Positions 53,199 through 63,104 of a DNA stretch of 64,000 nucleotides are shown here, piece by piece; positions within the stretch are counted from its first letter, which is position 1; every line of letters begins with the position of its first letter. The position numbers and the translations under genes are program-made. The notes under the pieces were generated by a model that saw only the letters and a program-made list of their open reading frames with translations, had not been told where the DNA came from and searched no databases. The stretch spans positions 49,988 to 113,987 of the forward strand of contig JAAXXT010000002.1 in the NCBI GenBank assembly GCA_013334325.1, in the 5' to 3' direction. Source of the DNA: Erysipelotrichaceae bacterium (lineage in GTDB: Bacteria > Bacillota_I > Bacilli_A > Erysipelotrichales > Erysipelotrichaceae).

Positions 53199-54020
53199 CT
53201 AATCTTCATCATTCAAGTGATAGATATTGGTTCCGTTAAAGATCTCGGTCATTTCTTCCTTGATGTTGAGTTTAATAGCTTTCTTTATATGATCTTCTAG
53301 ATCTTTAGGATTCTTCTTAAATAAGTAATTATCAAGATCCATCTCTTTCAACATCATCTTTGTATGAAAGATATTGGATTGAAAGACATTCACATCCACG
53401 GATTCATATCGCTTAAGGGTTTCTTTATCGATGAAGTTTTGAATAGAACTGATCCCATGATCGATAAAGAATTTCTTGCCTTCAACATTACGAGTAAATC
53501 CTCTTACACGATAATCGATGGTGATGATGTCAGAGTCAAAGCTACCAATCAAATAATCAAGAGCTTTCAAAGGTGAGATCTTACCACAAGTAGAGACATC
53601 TATATCCACTCTAAAGGTAGAGATTTGATTGTCTGGATGATATTCAGGATAAGTATGGACAGTTACATGGCTCTTATCTAAATGAGCCACAATGGTTTCG
53701 GGTTGAATGATGTCTTCGATGACAGCGACATTACAAGTTTTATCTAAAAGATGATCTTCTATCGATTCTTCACTGATCAACATGGTAACACTGGCACCTT
53801 GTGGATCATAATCTTGTTTGGCGATGTTTAAAACACTCGCCCCAATGATGGTTGTAACCTCAGTTAGGATTTTGGTTAAACGGGTAGAATTGTATTGTTC
53901 ATCGATATAGACAAGGTAATCTTTTCTTTCTTGTCTTGTCTCAGCATAACAGATGTCATAAATATTGAAACTTAGGGTTTTCGTTAAGTTATTGAACCCA
54001 TATAAGGCAATTTTCTTCAT
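53199..54020 (-). CDS. speD: S-adenosylmethionine decarboxylase, Escherichia-type
   Basis: A 273-residue proenzyme that self-cleaves to give a pyruvoyl group. The cleavage site is Lys116-Ser117 in [14 protein letters not shown], and the following [20 protein letters not shown] and [15 protein letters not shown] match E. coli SpeD closely. The long (~264-residue) form is unusual in Gram-positive relatives, many of which have the shorter ~125-residue archaeal/Thermotoga type. ATG 54020 follows AAGGAG; a GTG 24 bases upstream is weaker. First gene of the speD-speE-HAD unit. No arginine or ornithine decarboxylase is in the window. Confidence 0.95.
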   Translation of the reverse strand: MKKIALYGFNNLTKTLSFNIYDICYAETRQERKDYLVYIDEQYNSTRLTKILTEVTTIIGASVLNIAKQDYDPQGASVTMLISEESIEDHLLDKTCNVAVIEDIIQPETIVAHLDKSHVTVHTYPEYHPDNQISTFRVDIDVSTCGKISPLKALDYLIGSFDSDIITIDYRVRGFTRNVEGKKFFIDHGISSIQNFIDKETLKRYESVDVNVFQSNIFHTKMMLKEMDLDNYLFKKNPKDLEDHIKKAIKLNIKEEMTEIFNGTNIYHLNDED

Positions 54021-54049
54021 TATTCTCCTTCGCTCTTTAAACACTTGTC

Positions 54050-54055
54050 ATTATA
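54050..54055 (-). promoter_or_regulatory. -10 element of the speD operon
   Basis: TATAAT on the minus strand, 29 bases before the ATG, in the short gap after the GH31 gene. No clear -35 box. Confidence 0.45.
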
Positions 54056-54077
54056 CGCTTTTCTTAATCAATGATTC

Positions 54078-56411
54078 TTATTGAATGCTCGTTTCTAGTA
54101 AGGCTCTTACCATAGAAACGAGTACTTTTTCTTTTCTATATTTAGAAAGAACCTTGTCTAGTGTTCCTGTATCATAAGAAGACAAGATCTCACTCTTGAT
54201 TCCGATATCCCCTAAGGCATTCGCTAATGCTTTTTTCAAGAGCTGTCTAAACAAGGTCTTTTGATCGATGGATACGCAAGTCTTGAACTTCAAAGTCACA
54301 TTCGCTGTAATATCTAAGCCTTTTAGTTCTATAAAAGTAGACGTTTCGCTTTCTCTAGAAATAAAATCTCCAGACACATGATAACCTACAACTTCAATCT
54401 CATAATTACGTAAGAAAGGCATATAGGATTTCGCTTTCTTATCGGTCTTAATGGTTAAGGTATTGTCTTTATAGCCAAATTCTGTACAGAATATTTCTTT
54501 TTTAAGATACGCAATGGTCTCATTATCATCTTCGATCATGGTTGTTTCCATAAATTCCCCAGGATAGATCTTTAGAATCAAAGTGCTTGGATTTCCACTT
54601 GGTTCTTCATTATCTTCCCATTTGGATAAGGTTAAGATAGACCCTTTTCTTACATAGACAGGGAGTGAATCGATGTCATTATAGATATCGATCCATCTTC
54701 CACCCTTAACTTCTTGAGCTGTATAAAAATCGATCCAGATCCCTTCTGGAAAGTATACTTTTGTGATTGAGCGATTTAGATTATGATTCATTGGACTAAT
54801 GACTGGGGACACCAAAAGGTTTCTTCCTAAGAAATAAGTATTTCTCGCTTTATAAGCTTGAGGATCTTTAGGAAACTCATAATAGAGTGGCGTTAAGAAA
54901 GGAACCCCTTTGACCGCATTGTTGTGTAGGCCAGTATAGAGATAAGGAATCAGTCTCGCTCTTAAGCGCATCGCATTTGCGATCGCATTTTGATAAGGTT
55001 GAACCATGAGCCAAGGTTCTCTAATGGCCATTTCATTTTTCGTTGAGTGAAGTCTTAAAATAGGACTAAAACATCCAAATTGGACCCATCGAGTAAAAAG
55101 TTCTGGTTCCTCAAGACCTTTGTAGTGTCCACCAATATCATGGCTCCACCAACTGAAATTGACATTTGCTGCGTTAGCAGTGAAATAAGGCTGAAAGGCT
55201 AAGCTTTCCCAAGTGGAAACTGTATCTCCTGAAAAACCTATTGGATATCGATGACCACCATATTGGGTCCATCGTGAAAAGGTAAAAGGACGTTTCTTAT
55301 GATCTCTTGCGAAATCTAAGGAATGAAGATGGTTAAGCATCCATAAAGGATCGACCCCTTGAAGAGAAGTCTTGGTGCCTTGTTGCCAATCGATCCACCA
55401 GAAATCAACCCCTTTTTCTTCATAAGGATGATGAAGTAGTTTGAAATAGCCTTCCGCAAAACGAGGATCTTCTATCGTAAACGGAATGGTAACTTGAGTT
55501 TTAGGATCGATTCCCATCCACTCACAAAAGGCATCGTATTGTTCTTCATGAGGTCTTACGCCTAACGCAGGATGTAGATTAACAGATGTTCTTACTTTTC
55601 GTTGATGAAGTTGTTTTATAAAACCTTCAAAGTCAGGAAAATATTTAGGATTGGCAGTATACCCTGTCCATCCATACCAATAATCTTTTCCAGGTATCTC
55701 AGTGAGATGCCAATCCATATCGATGATACAAACTGATAAAGGAATATTAAGGTCTTTGAAATGATCGACGGTATCTAAGAGTTGTTGATCTGTATAATTC
55801 CAATACTTGCTCCACCAATTTCCTAATACATATCTAGGAAACTTGGGCACAGAACCCATAAACTTCGCCATTTCCGCATGGACTTCTTTAAAATCATCGC
55901 GTGAAGCGATAAAGATCATATCTGTATTCTTCTGAATTCTAGGCTTTATTGACCCATCGACTTGAAATAAGGGGGTCGCTGAATCATCCAAGACCACATA
56001 TCCATCTTCAGAAAAATACCCATCATTAAGTTTTAATTCTCCATTGACTTGATCTAAAGTACGAGCTGTTCCTAATAGATTATGTCCAGTCTTCTGTCCA
56101 AAAAGATAAGGTTTCCCAAACCCTTTGATCATCACTTTAAGATTGTTTTTAGGATCTAGTAAAGGATTGAAACTTAAGATAAAAACCTCATTCTCGATGA
56201 TGAGGTTTTCTTTGGTTAAGGTTTTTGTAAAAGATACGCGATCGGTGTATCGACTGATGACATTAAGACTTGGTTCATCAGTGAAGACTTTATCAGATGC
56301 AACCTCTAAACGAAAACAATGTCTTGTAAGTAAGGTTAATCGGTATTGGCCACTTTGAATCATATTCTCGTGATTCATCTTGAATTCTAGTTCAGGATGG
56401 ATATTGGTCAT
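54078..56411 (-). CDS. GH31 family alpha-glycosidase
   Basis: A 777-residue enzyme without a signal peptide. N-terminal beta domain (about 1-190), then a TIM barrel with IDMDWHLTEIPGKDYWYGWTG (the substrate-binding Asp), the nucleophile in WWIDWQQGT, and the acid/base Asp in IGFSGDT. Further motifs are FSWWSHDIGGH and C-terminal beta domains. It removes alpha-linked glucose or xylose from oligosaccharides. It follows the GH35 gene by two bases. The last ~60 residues (KKALANALGDIGIKSEIL) form an extra helical tail. Probably the last gene of the glycan-use operon. Confidence 0.92.
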   Translation of the reverse strand: MTNIHPELEFKMNHENMIQSGQYRLTLLTRHCFRLEVASDKVFTDEPSLNVISRYTDRVSFTKTLTKENLIIENEVFILSFNPLLDPKNNLKVMIKGFGKPYLFGQKTGHNLLGTARTLDQVNGELKLNDGYFSEDGYVVLDDSATPLFQVDGSIKPRIQKNTDMIFIASRDDFKEVHAEMAKFMGSVPKFPRYVLGNWWSKYWNYTDQQLLDTVDHFKDLNIPLSVCIIDMDWHLTEIPGKDYWYGWTGYTANPKYFPDFEGFIKQLHQRKVRTSVNLHPALGVRPHEEQYDAFCEWMGIDPKTQVTIPFTIEDPRFAEGYFKLLHHPYEEKGVDFWWIDWQQGTKTSLQGVDPLWMLNHLHSLDFARDHKKRPFTFSRWTQYGGHRYPIGFSGDTVSTWESLAFQPYFTANAANVNFSWWSHDIGGHYKGLEEPELFTRWVQFGCFSPILRLHSTKNEMAIREPWLMVQPYQNAIANAMRLRARLIPYLYTGLHNNAVKGVPFLTPLYYEFPKDPQAYKARNTYFLGRNLLVSPVISPMNHNLNRSITKVYFPEGIWIDFYTAQEVKGGRWIDIYNDIDSLPVYVRKGSILTLSKWEDNEEPSGNPSTLILKIYPGEFMETTMIEDDNETIAYLKKEIFCTEFGYKDNTLTIKTDKKAKSYMPFLRNYEIEVVGYHVSGDFISRESETSTFIELKGLDITANVTLKFKTCVSIDQKTLFRQLLKKALANALGDIGIKSEILSSYDTGTLDKVLSKYRKEKVLVSMVRALLETSIQ
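54088..54122 (-). other. Hairpin inside the 3' end of the GH31 gene
   Basis: Inverted repeat (9 plus 1 plus 5 bp with a small bulge) in the last codons, CTCGTTTCT pairing with AGAAACGAG. No T run follows, so it is not a standard terminator; it may stabilise the mRNA end. Confidence 0.35.
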
Positions 56412-56413
56412 GG

Positions 56414-58681
56414 TCAGCCTTTCTTTATCAAGTGCAGCGTAGTGCCTTTCAGATGAAGATCTTTTTGGTTAAGTTCAACCACATAGTTTTCATCGACTTG
56501 ATAAACGTTTGACTCTATTTTAACATAACCTTCCTTAGAGAATTGTAGGACTATCCTATTTTCATCTTCATCCACTTGTGTCAATTCAACTGTAGCGTAC
56601 TTGATAAGTAGATCTTTATTGAGTTTTAAATCGATTGGACAGATCAAACCAGAACGAGCCGGAAGTTCAAAAGGCCTTCCTCCCATTAAGGTTTTACCCT
56701 TATGACTTAGTGAATCCATCCATGGATCATCACTATAGTTATTGAGACATAGTAATGAACCTAAAGGTCCTTTTAATGACCTTACATCGATCCATTCAAA
56801 ACTCTCAAAAGATGATTTTAAACCTGCCAGTTCACTTACCTTTTGATAAATATCTAAATCATCTAAACAATTTGTAGAGACTGCAGCTCCCATAAATAGG
56901 ACAAAGCCCTTTTGGATTATTTTTTTAAATCCAACCACTTCTTTTAATTTCGTAAACGCAAAGACTTCATCGAAGTCTCCTTTTACACTTTGAATCAAGC
57001 CTACAGGAACATCCGTATATCCAAACGCATCCAGTTTATCTTCTTTTGGTTTTTCGATTGAGTGTATCGATAAAGCATCTTTCAGGATCATACAAGGTTT
57101 ATCGTTTTCATCTTTTACTGGGATATGACCCATTAGAATCAAGATTCCACCTTTTTTGACATATTCAACAAGCTTCTCTTGAACCTTCTTTGGACATCGA
57201 TCATGGATCATCATCCATATATGAGGCATCTTCTTAGGATCAAGTTCTTGAAGCCTTACTTCGATCGCATTGAAGTTGAGATGGGCGATAGAGAGAAAAC
57301 GAGCCATCCCATCAAATTGAATCGCATTTCTAAAATGACGAAGCACTTCATTTTCGTTTTTAATGAGTTCGCAAGAATATTCCGTCATATAATCATCTAT
57401 CAAAAATCCAATGCTTGTCTCATAGATGGGTTGAGATAGAACCAAAGCTTGACCATAGGCATTCATCATGCGTGTAAGTTTAGGATAACGATAATAATGA
57501 GATCTAAAAGTCCCATCCTTACGTACTGGATGACCCCAATCATGACGCTTATTTGGAGATATCTCAGGGAAATTCTCCCCATCCATAAAGAGATAATGAT
57601 TGATCCCTTTCATACCTGAAGATAAACATAGACGTGTATGAAGATCTGTCATCGAACTTTGAGCTCCAGAGAAATCTGTGTTACCACCCGCTTCAAATTC
57701 GATAGAAAACAAAGCTTGGGACTTATTTTGTAGAGCCTTGGTCATTTCATTGACCAAGAGAAGCTGATGAAAGTTATCTTCACCGATATGGATTGGATAG
57801 ACATCCGTTGCACACAGCATCCCATCGATTTGGATTGCACTTAAAAGTTGAGATAATCCAATTGGAAAGCTACGTCCTTGATCCCCAAACCCATGGATAT
57901 TGATGACAGGTAAAACATCCATCCCATTCTCTTTTGCGCAAGTCCATAATCGCTGTGTATACAACCGTATGACTTCTCGATAATAGTGTGAGTACGATTT
58001 AAAAATCTTAAGATATTCTGATCCACTGGGTTTACTTAAAGCTGACACTACTTTTGAAGAAGAAACATCTAGTCCTTTATCCTTCAAATAATCACAGAAA
58101 CGCTCAAGATTATCAGGATTAAGATCGATCATGTTTCTTACCCATGCGATCATCCCGATCTCATTGTCCAATTGGACTATGATAATTTTTCCGCCCTGTG
58201 TTATTTGACGAGGAGCCAACACAGTAAATACGGCCTGAAACCAAGCCTTTATCAATCTAGCTGCTTGAGGATGGTGATAGCTTAAATAGGGTTGATGATG
58301 ACCTGCTTGATCGATGACAGAGACTTCAGGATATTGTTCAAATACCCATTGAGGAATTCCTTCGTTGATCGTTTCAGCCATGATATAAGGACCAGGTCGA
58401 GCGATGATCAATAAACCCATCTCAGTTGCGAGATCTAAAAAAGATTCTAGATTGCGCATTGGATGAGTAGATCCATTAAAATCGAAATGACCTTCACTGC
58501 TTTCATGCCACAACCATGGAATATAGGTCGCTAAGGTATTGAAGCCTGTATCTTTTAGTAATTGAAGACGGGATTTCCACTCTGTGACAGGAATTCTAAA
58601 ATAATGAAACTCAGCTGCGTGGATGATCTCAGCTTTCCCATTGATCAAAAAAGATCCGTTTTTAACGTTAATCTCGCTCAT
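56414..58681 (-). CDS. GH35 beta-galactosidase-like enzyme
   Basis: A 755-residue cytosolic glycosidase. The N-terminal barrel contains AAEFHYFRIPVTEW, LATYIPWLWHE and RPGPYIMAETINEGIPQW. The acid/base Glu is in IVQLDNEIGM and the nucleophile Glu in LFSIEFEAGG. After about residue 430 come domains of mixed type, including a flavodoxin-like segment (IWMMIHDRCPKKVQEKL) resembling a trimerisation domain of related families. It removes non-reducing beta-galactosyl residues, though the linkage is unknown. It overlaps the GH144-like gene by 14 bases, so the two are coupled. Confidence 0.9.
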   Translation of the reverse strand: MSEINVKNGSFLINGKAEIIHAAEFHYFRIPVTEWKSRLQLLKDTGFNTLATYIPWLWHESSEGHFDFNGSTHPMRNLESFLDLATEMGLLIIARPGPYIMAETINEGIPQWVFEQYPEVSVIDQAGHHQPYLSYHHPQAARLIKAWFQAVFTVLAPRQITQGGKIIIVQLDNEIGMIAWVRNMIDLNPDNLERFCDYLKDKGLDVSSSKVVSALSKPSGSEYLKIFKSYSHYYREVIRLYTQRLWTCAKENGMDVLPVINIHGFGDQGRSFPIGLSQLLSAIQIDGMLCATDVYPIHIGEDNFHQLLLVNEMTKALQNKSQALFSIEFEAGGNTDFSGAQSSMTDLHTRLCLSSGMKGINHYLFMDGENFPEISPNKRHDWGHPVRKDGTFRSHYYRYPKLTRMMNAYGQALVLSQPIYETSIGFLIDDYMTEYSCELIKNENEVLRHFRNAIQFDGMARFLSIAHLNFNAIEVRLQELDPKKMPHIWMMIHDRCPKKVQEKLVEYVKKGGILILMGHIPVKDENDKPCMILKDALSIHSIEKPKEDKLDAFGYTDVPVGLIQSVKGDFDEVFAFTKLKEVVGFKKIIQKGFVLFMGAAVSTNCLDDLDIYQKVSELAGLKSSFESFEWIDVRSLKGPLGSLLCLNNYSDDPWMDSLSHKGKTLMGGRPFELPARSGLICPIDLKLNKDLLIKYATVELTQVDEDENRIVLQFSKEGYVKIESNVYQVDENYVVELNQKDLHLKGTTLHLIKKG

Positions 58682-59912
58682 GAGTCTTCCTCTCTTGAAA
58701 ACCTAAATCACTCATCGCTTTCTTTATGATGGGAGATGTATGATAAAGATCCCAAATAAAGCGATTCATATGGTTTTCAATCATGATCATTGAACATCCT
58801 TTATCGATCCCAATGATCTTTCTAGAAAACCAAGGTGTTGGTGTATCTAGATTAAGTGAATCGATGAAGCCATATTTACCCCAAGTTTGAGGATGATTAA
58901 AGTAAAGCTCAAACATCATCGCTTCGCTTTCTTTAGGTGTATAAGGAAATGAAGACAGTGCTGAATATATGGAGATGGTCCCACTGTGATATGGTGGATG
59001 TTCAGAAGGCGATGCACCGCAAACGATGTATCCTTTTGGCCCATCAGATGCACTTAGTCCCCATAGTTTCTGATATGAAGGATACTCTTTTTGATGATCC
59101 ATACAGAATTGACGATTCGCTAAGGCTGCTTGTTTTGTATTCTCAAACCAATCTATCCCTGTTGGATCTAAATATCTTTCACTATCGAACCATGCTTCTG
59201 CGAAATGATAGGCAAATAGATTACCTGAAGGGTTGACGATGACTTGATGACCTTTATAAGACAATTTTTCTTTTCTAAATCCATCATAGAGTTTTTTAGA
59301 AATATCCAGCGGTAAACGATCAGCGGCTAAAAAATACATCATCTTCTGTTCCGCAGCCATATCCCATTGGAAAATATATCCAGGGTTATTTGAGTTCACA
59401 TATGAACCTTTTGGATCTGGATTATAAGCCATTCTAAATAAGGTCTTATTGTCTTTCTCAAAGACAATAAAAGCCCAATCGATGCGATCGATGATGCTAG
59501 TAGCCAGAGTATGGATCTCTTCGTTTTTAAAATATTGATCTGCGGTAATGATCCCATTGACACAAAGTGCTGTATCTATCGTTGAGTACTCGCATAAACG
59601 ATGTCTTTGTCCTGTTTCTCGATCTAAGAAATGCGCAAAGAAACCCTTATAATGAGCCGCATGATCTCTTAAGGTAATCAAGGTACCTTTTACTCTTTGG
59701 AGTGCTTCCTCATCACTGAGCCATCTTCTACGATGTCCTATGACCCAAGCTGTTAACGCAAAACCTGTCGATGCGATCGAAGCGACCTGTGGTCTTAATG
59801 AATGATCACTGCTTAAACCATACCCTTTAGATGTCTTATCTAAATTCGTATAATCATTGAAAAAGTGAAAGGAACCTTTCACTTCATCGTTCAGAATGTT
59901 CCATTTATCCAT
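58668..59912 (-). CDS. GH144-like glucoamylase-family protein, cytosolic
   Basis: A 414-residue alpha/alpha-barrel enzyme without signal peptide. It aligns with the lipoprotein at 60.9-62.2 kb: KGYGLSSDHSLRPQVASIASTGFALTAWVIG, STIDTALCVNGIITADQYF, WGLSASDGPKGYIVCGASPSEHP and KIIGIDKGCSMIMIENH. GH144 includes endo-beta-1,2-glucanases and the family is labelled glucoamylase-like. Without the export signal it should act on imported oligosaccharides. It starts two bases after the LacI gene stop and overlaps GH35. Confidence 0.85.
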   Translation of the reverse strand: MDKWNILNDEVKGSFHFFNDYTNLDKTSKGYGLSSDHSLRPQVASIASTGFALTAWVIGHRRRWLSDEEALQRVKGTLITLRDHAAHYKGFFAHFLDRETGQRHRLCEYSTIDTALCVNGIITADQYFKNEEIHTLATSIIDRIDWAFIVFEKDNKTLFRMAYNPDPKGSYVNSNNPGYIFQWDMAAEQKMMYFLAADRLPLDISKKLYDGFRKEKLSYKGHQVIVNPSGNLFAYHFAEAWFDSERYLDPTGIDWFENTKQAALANRQFCMDHQKEYPSYQKLWGLSASDGPKGYIVCGASPSEHPPYHSGTISIYSALSSFPYTPKESEAMMFELYFNHPQTWGKYGFIDSLNLDTPTPWFSRKIIGIDKGCSMIMIENHMNRFIWDLYHTSPIIKKAMSDLGFQERKTHERD

Positions 59913-59914
59913 AG

Positions 59915-60880
59915 CTAGTCTTTCTTACCTGAAGAGGCTCTTTCTATTAACTTAACTCTAATCTTATAAGACTTAAACGGACTCTCATTTTCAATCAATT
60001 CAATCAATTGTTTCGCAGCTAATGCACCCCAGTCTTTTCTAGAAACACCTACAGTACTTAGATCCATAAACTTAGCCAATGCGATATCATCGAAGCCTAC
60101 TACTGCGATATCTGTAGGGGCTTTTAAATTGTATTCTTTCATCGCTCGTATGAACCCTAGAGCCATTTGATCATTGGCACAAAATACAGCTTCAGGCAGA
60201 TCATTGGTAGAGATGATGGTCTTACCTAAGAGATAACCACTTTGTTCAGTAAAGTCTCCTTCATATTTATCTACTTTTAGATTCTTGAGTTTGGCTTCTC
60301 CTAAAAAAGCTTCAGTACGTTCAATACTATCAAAGGCATCTTTAGAACCCGCAATATAAGAAAACTTACGATAACCTTGATTATATAAGTGGGCAAAGAC
60401 TTCTTTCGCACCTTGTCGATTGTCTGGCATTAATGGATAAGTATTTTCTACACCTAAAACACGATCTAAGGTAACGATAGGAAAATGTTTCGCCGCTAAA
60501 CGAACTAAGATATCACTTTTAATTTTAGAGTCAAAGATGATGGCTCCATCGACTTGACGTTGTGTAAGGATCTTATGGGTCGTTTCACTTTCAGGACATA
60601 CGATAAGTTCATAATTGGCCTTCATAGAAGATTCATGAATGCCTTCAAGGATTTCTTCATAGAAAGAGCCCCCAAAACGAGAGATAAATACCCCAATCGT
60701 ATGGGTCTTCTTCATTTTTAGATTTCTAGCCATTCCATTAGGATGATAATTCAGTTCTTCCGCAGCTTGAAGAATACGTAAACGGGTCGCATCACTTACT
60801 GTTCCGTTTCCGTTTAAAGCATAAGATGCGGTTGAGATACCTACATTGGCTAATCTGGCAACATCTTTGATCGTTGCCAT
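59915..60880 (-). CDS. LacI-family transcriptional regulator
   Basis: A 321-residue regulator. The helix-turn-helix is residues 3-23 (TIKDVARLANVGISTASYAL), followed by the hinge RILQAAEELNYHPNG. The C-terminal sugar-binding domain (about 60-321) resembles periplasmic binding proteins, with DGAIIFDSK, FCANDQMALGFIRAM and VGFDDIALAKF. It most likely represses this glycan operon until the sugar binds. It starts one base after the lipoprotein gene. Its operator is probably upstream of the operon, outside the window. Confidence 0.95.
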   Translation of the reverse strand: MATIKDVARLANVGISTASYALNGNGTVSDATRLRILQAAEELNYHPNGMARNLKMKKTHTIGVFISRFGGSFYEEILEGIHESSMKANYELIVCPESETTHKILTQRQVDGAIIFDSKIKSDILVRLAAKHFPIVTLDRVLGVENTYPLMPDNRQGAKEVFAHLYNQGYRKFSYIAGSKDAFDSIERTEAFLGEAKLKNLKVDKYEGDFTEQSGYLLGKTIISTNDLPEAVFCANDQMALGFIRAMKEYNLKAPTDIAVVGFDDIALAKFMDLSTVGVSRKDWGALAAKQLIELIENESPFKSYKIRVKLIERASSGKKD

Positions 60881-60881
60881 C

Positions 60882-62153
60882 TTAGTTGACTTTCTTAATG
60901 TTGAGCTTCTCTAGACCTTTGAGAATGATCGGGTTTTTCATGGAGACATTATATACGATATTGTCTTGATAATTCGCCAACATCAGTAAAGTGATACCCT
61001 TATCGATCCCAATAACATCTGTATCTACCCATTTTTTAGTAAGGTTATACGCATCTACAAAGCCATATTTACTTGATAATTTCTGTACATTATAGTAATT
61101 CAACATCGCTACTTTAACTTCATCAGGAAGAAACAGTATAGATCCTATAGCACCTGATGGGGCAACCGTATCATCGACTTTATGTTGATTATTGTCGAAA
61201 CCTGAAGGAGGAGCTCCTAATAGCCCATTATATCCACTTGGGGAATCACACGCTGTTAAGCCCCACGCATCAGGACCTATCGTTAAACGTTGAGCATCAA
61301 CTTTTACAGCGTAATCATAATGAGCTATCGTCGCAGCGACAGAATTATCATACCAATTCACCCCATTTGTATCTTTCATATCCTTAAAATCGATCCATGC
61401 ATGAGAGAATTGATAGGTAAAGATAGATCCAAACCATGAATGGATAAACGGAGTCTTTCCACCATAACTTTTGGTATCTCGTGTAAACGAGTTGTATTCA
61501 GCTAATCCTATAGGATATGTAGGTGAAGCAGCACCTAAGACATAAAGCATCAACTGTTCCGCATAGAAGTCCCAATGACCTGCGAAGCCTTCACCTGGCT
61601 TATAAGACATATAGAATTGATGATTACTAGGATCTACATACCAAGCCCAATTGACTCGATCATATAAGGTCGTAGCTTTTTCAGATAAACCAAAGTAATC
61701 CCCTGCGCTTAAGACCCCCATCATCAGGATGCCTGAATCGATGACAGATACTTCTGAATTCCACGCTCTTTGAGCTGTAGTCATATCGACGAAATGAAAG
61801 AAGAAACCTTCTGTATTTTCCATAGACATCAGGGTATCAAAAGTCTTATCGACTCTTTCAAAGCCTTCTTCTTTAGTAATGTATCCTTTTTCAACTCCGA
61901 TGATATAAGCAGTCAAGGCATACCCTACGGAGGCCATAGAGGCTATCCCTTCTGATCCAGGATAACGATCTCTAACCAATCCATAGCCTGCAGAACCTAT
62001 GGTTGTATTGGCTTCTTCCCAAAAGAAATCAAAAGAACCACGCATTTCTAGTTCTATGACTTCATTGATGGTCTTGCCTTTAGGTTCTTCTACAGTGGGT
62101 TTACATCCCACCACTAGAAACAAAACTAAAATACTCGATAATAACTTATTCAC
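60882..62153 (-). CDS. GH144-like glucoamylase-family lipoprotein
   Basis: A 423-residue exported lipoprotein: signal peptide with lipobox VVGC, Cys at residue 17. The mature domain is the same family as the gene at 58.7-59.9 kb, with GSAGYGLVRDRYPGSEGIASMASVGYALTAYIIG, SVIDSGILMMGVLSAGDYFG, WGLTACDSPSGYNGLLGAPPSG and VIGIDKGITLLMLANYQDN. It should cut a glucan (beta-1,2-linked in characterised GH144 members) or related polymer outside the cell for the ABC importer. It overlaps the second permease by 8 bases, so it is translated together with it. Confidence 0.87.
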   Translation of the reverse strand: MNKLLSSILVLFLVVGCKPTVEEPKGKTINEVIELEMRGSFDFFWEEANTTIGSAGYGLVRDRYPGSEGIASMASVGYALTAYIIGVEKGYITKEEGFERVDKTFDTLMSMENTEGFFFHFVDMTTAQRAWNSEVSVIDSGILMMGVLSAGDYFGLSEKATTLYDRVNWAWYVDPSNHQFYMSYKPGEGFAGHWDFYAEQLMLYVLGAASPTYPIGLAEYNSFTRDTKSYGGKTPFIHSWFGSIFTYQFSHAWIDFKDMKDTNGVNWYDNSVAATIAHYDYAVKVDAQRLTIGPDAWGLTACDSPSGYNGLLGAPPSGFDNNQHKVDDTVAPSGAIGSILFLPDEVKVAMLNYYNVQKLSSKYGFVDAYNLTKKWVDTDVIGIDKGITLLMLANYQDNIVYNVSMKNPIILKGLEKLNIKKVN

Positions 62154-63096
62154 CGGTAATACCTGACCTTTCTACAGATTCAACGAACCATCTTTGTAAG
62201 ACGAAATACATGATCAATAAAGGAAGGATATTCAAGAAGGTTCCGCTTAACTTCACAGCTTCATTTAAACGATCAGCGATATTGATCATACCTTGAGGAT
62301 AAAGATTCTCATACGCTTGAACGAATTTACTTAAGGCCATAGGTAAGGTCTGTATCTTACCCGCTAAGAAGATCGAAGTCACATAGGTTTCATTCCAATA
62401 CCATACGATAGAGAAGATGATGGATACGATAAAGGCAGGCGTTGCGGAAGGCAAGGCAACTTTCATAAAGATCTGACGTTCAGTAGCCCCATCTAGTCGT
62501 GCAGCCTCTTCTAAAGCCTTAGGAAAGGTCGAGAAGGTTTGATAGAAAATCAAGATAAAGATCGCTGAACGAAGGCCTTGTCCAAACAATGCTGGTAGAA
62601 ATACTGCAAAGACAGATCCCAATAATCCTAAGGACTTATACGCCAACATCTGTGGAATAATGGTCGTCTGGGCAGGAATGATAAAGGTCGCCATTAGTAA
62701 TATAAAGATGAAGTTTTTTCCTCTAAAACGATAACGAGCCAAACCATAACCTACCAATGAGGCAACAGCTGCTTGAAGCAAGGAAGGAACCACACTGATA
62801 AAGATCGTGATCAATAGATTGATTGGATAATTCAATACTCTAAAAGCTTTAATATAGTTTCCTACGTAGATCTGAGAAGGAACCCATTGAACCATAGAAT
62901 TCAAGAGATCATCAGGACTCTTCATCGACGTAATAAACATAAACAACAAAGGATAAAGATAGATAAAGCCTATCGAAATAAGTAACATATACAATAAGAT
63001 CTTAAAGATCAACCCATAATCACTTCTATTCCCAAACAAGAAATTCTTTAGTCTTTCATCATAGAAGAGAATGATGCTTTGTTTAATGTTTGACAT
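62146..63096 (-). CDS. Carbohydrate ABC transporter permease (MalG type)
   Basis: A 316-residue membrane protein with six predicted segments. The EAA loop for the ATPase is EEAARLDGATERQIFMKVALP (about residues 196-216). MalG-type permeases take up oligosaccharides together with a partner permease, a binding protein and an ATPase. Only the permeases are in the window; the binding protein is probably to the right. A long N-terminal cytosolic leader (about 1-30) is present. Confidence 0.92.
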   Translation of the reverse strand: MSNIKQSIILFYDERLKNFLFGNRSDYGLIFKILLYMLLISIGFIYLYPLLFMFITSMKSPDDLLNSMVQWVPSQIYVGNYIKAFRVLNYPINLLITIFISVVPSLLQAAVASLVGYGLARYRFRGKNFIFILLMATFIIPAQTTIIPQMLAYKSLGLLGSVFAVFLPALFGQGLRSAIFILIFYQTFSTFPKALEEAARLDGATERQIFMKVALPSATPAFIVSIIFSIVWYWNETYVTSIFLAGKIQTLPMALSKFVQAYENLYPQGMINIADRLNEAVKLSGTFLNILPLLIMYFVLQRWFVESVERSGITGE

Positions 63097-63104
63097 AGAT
63101 CCTC

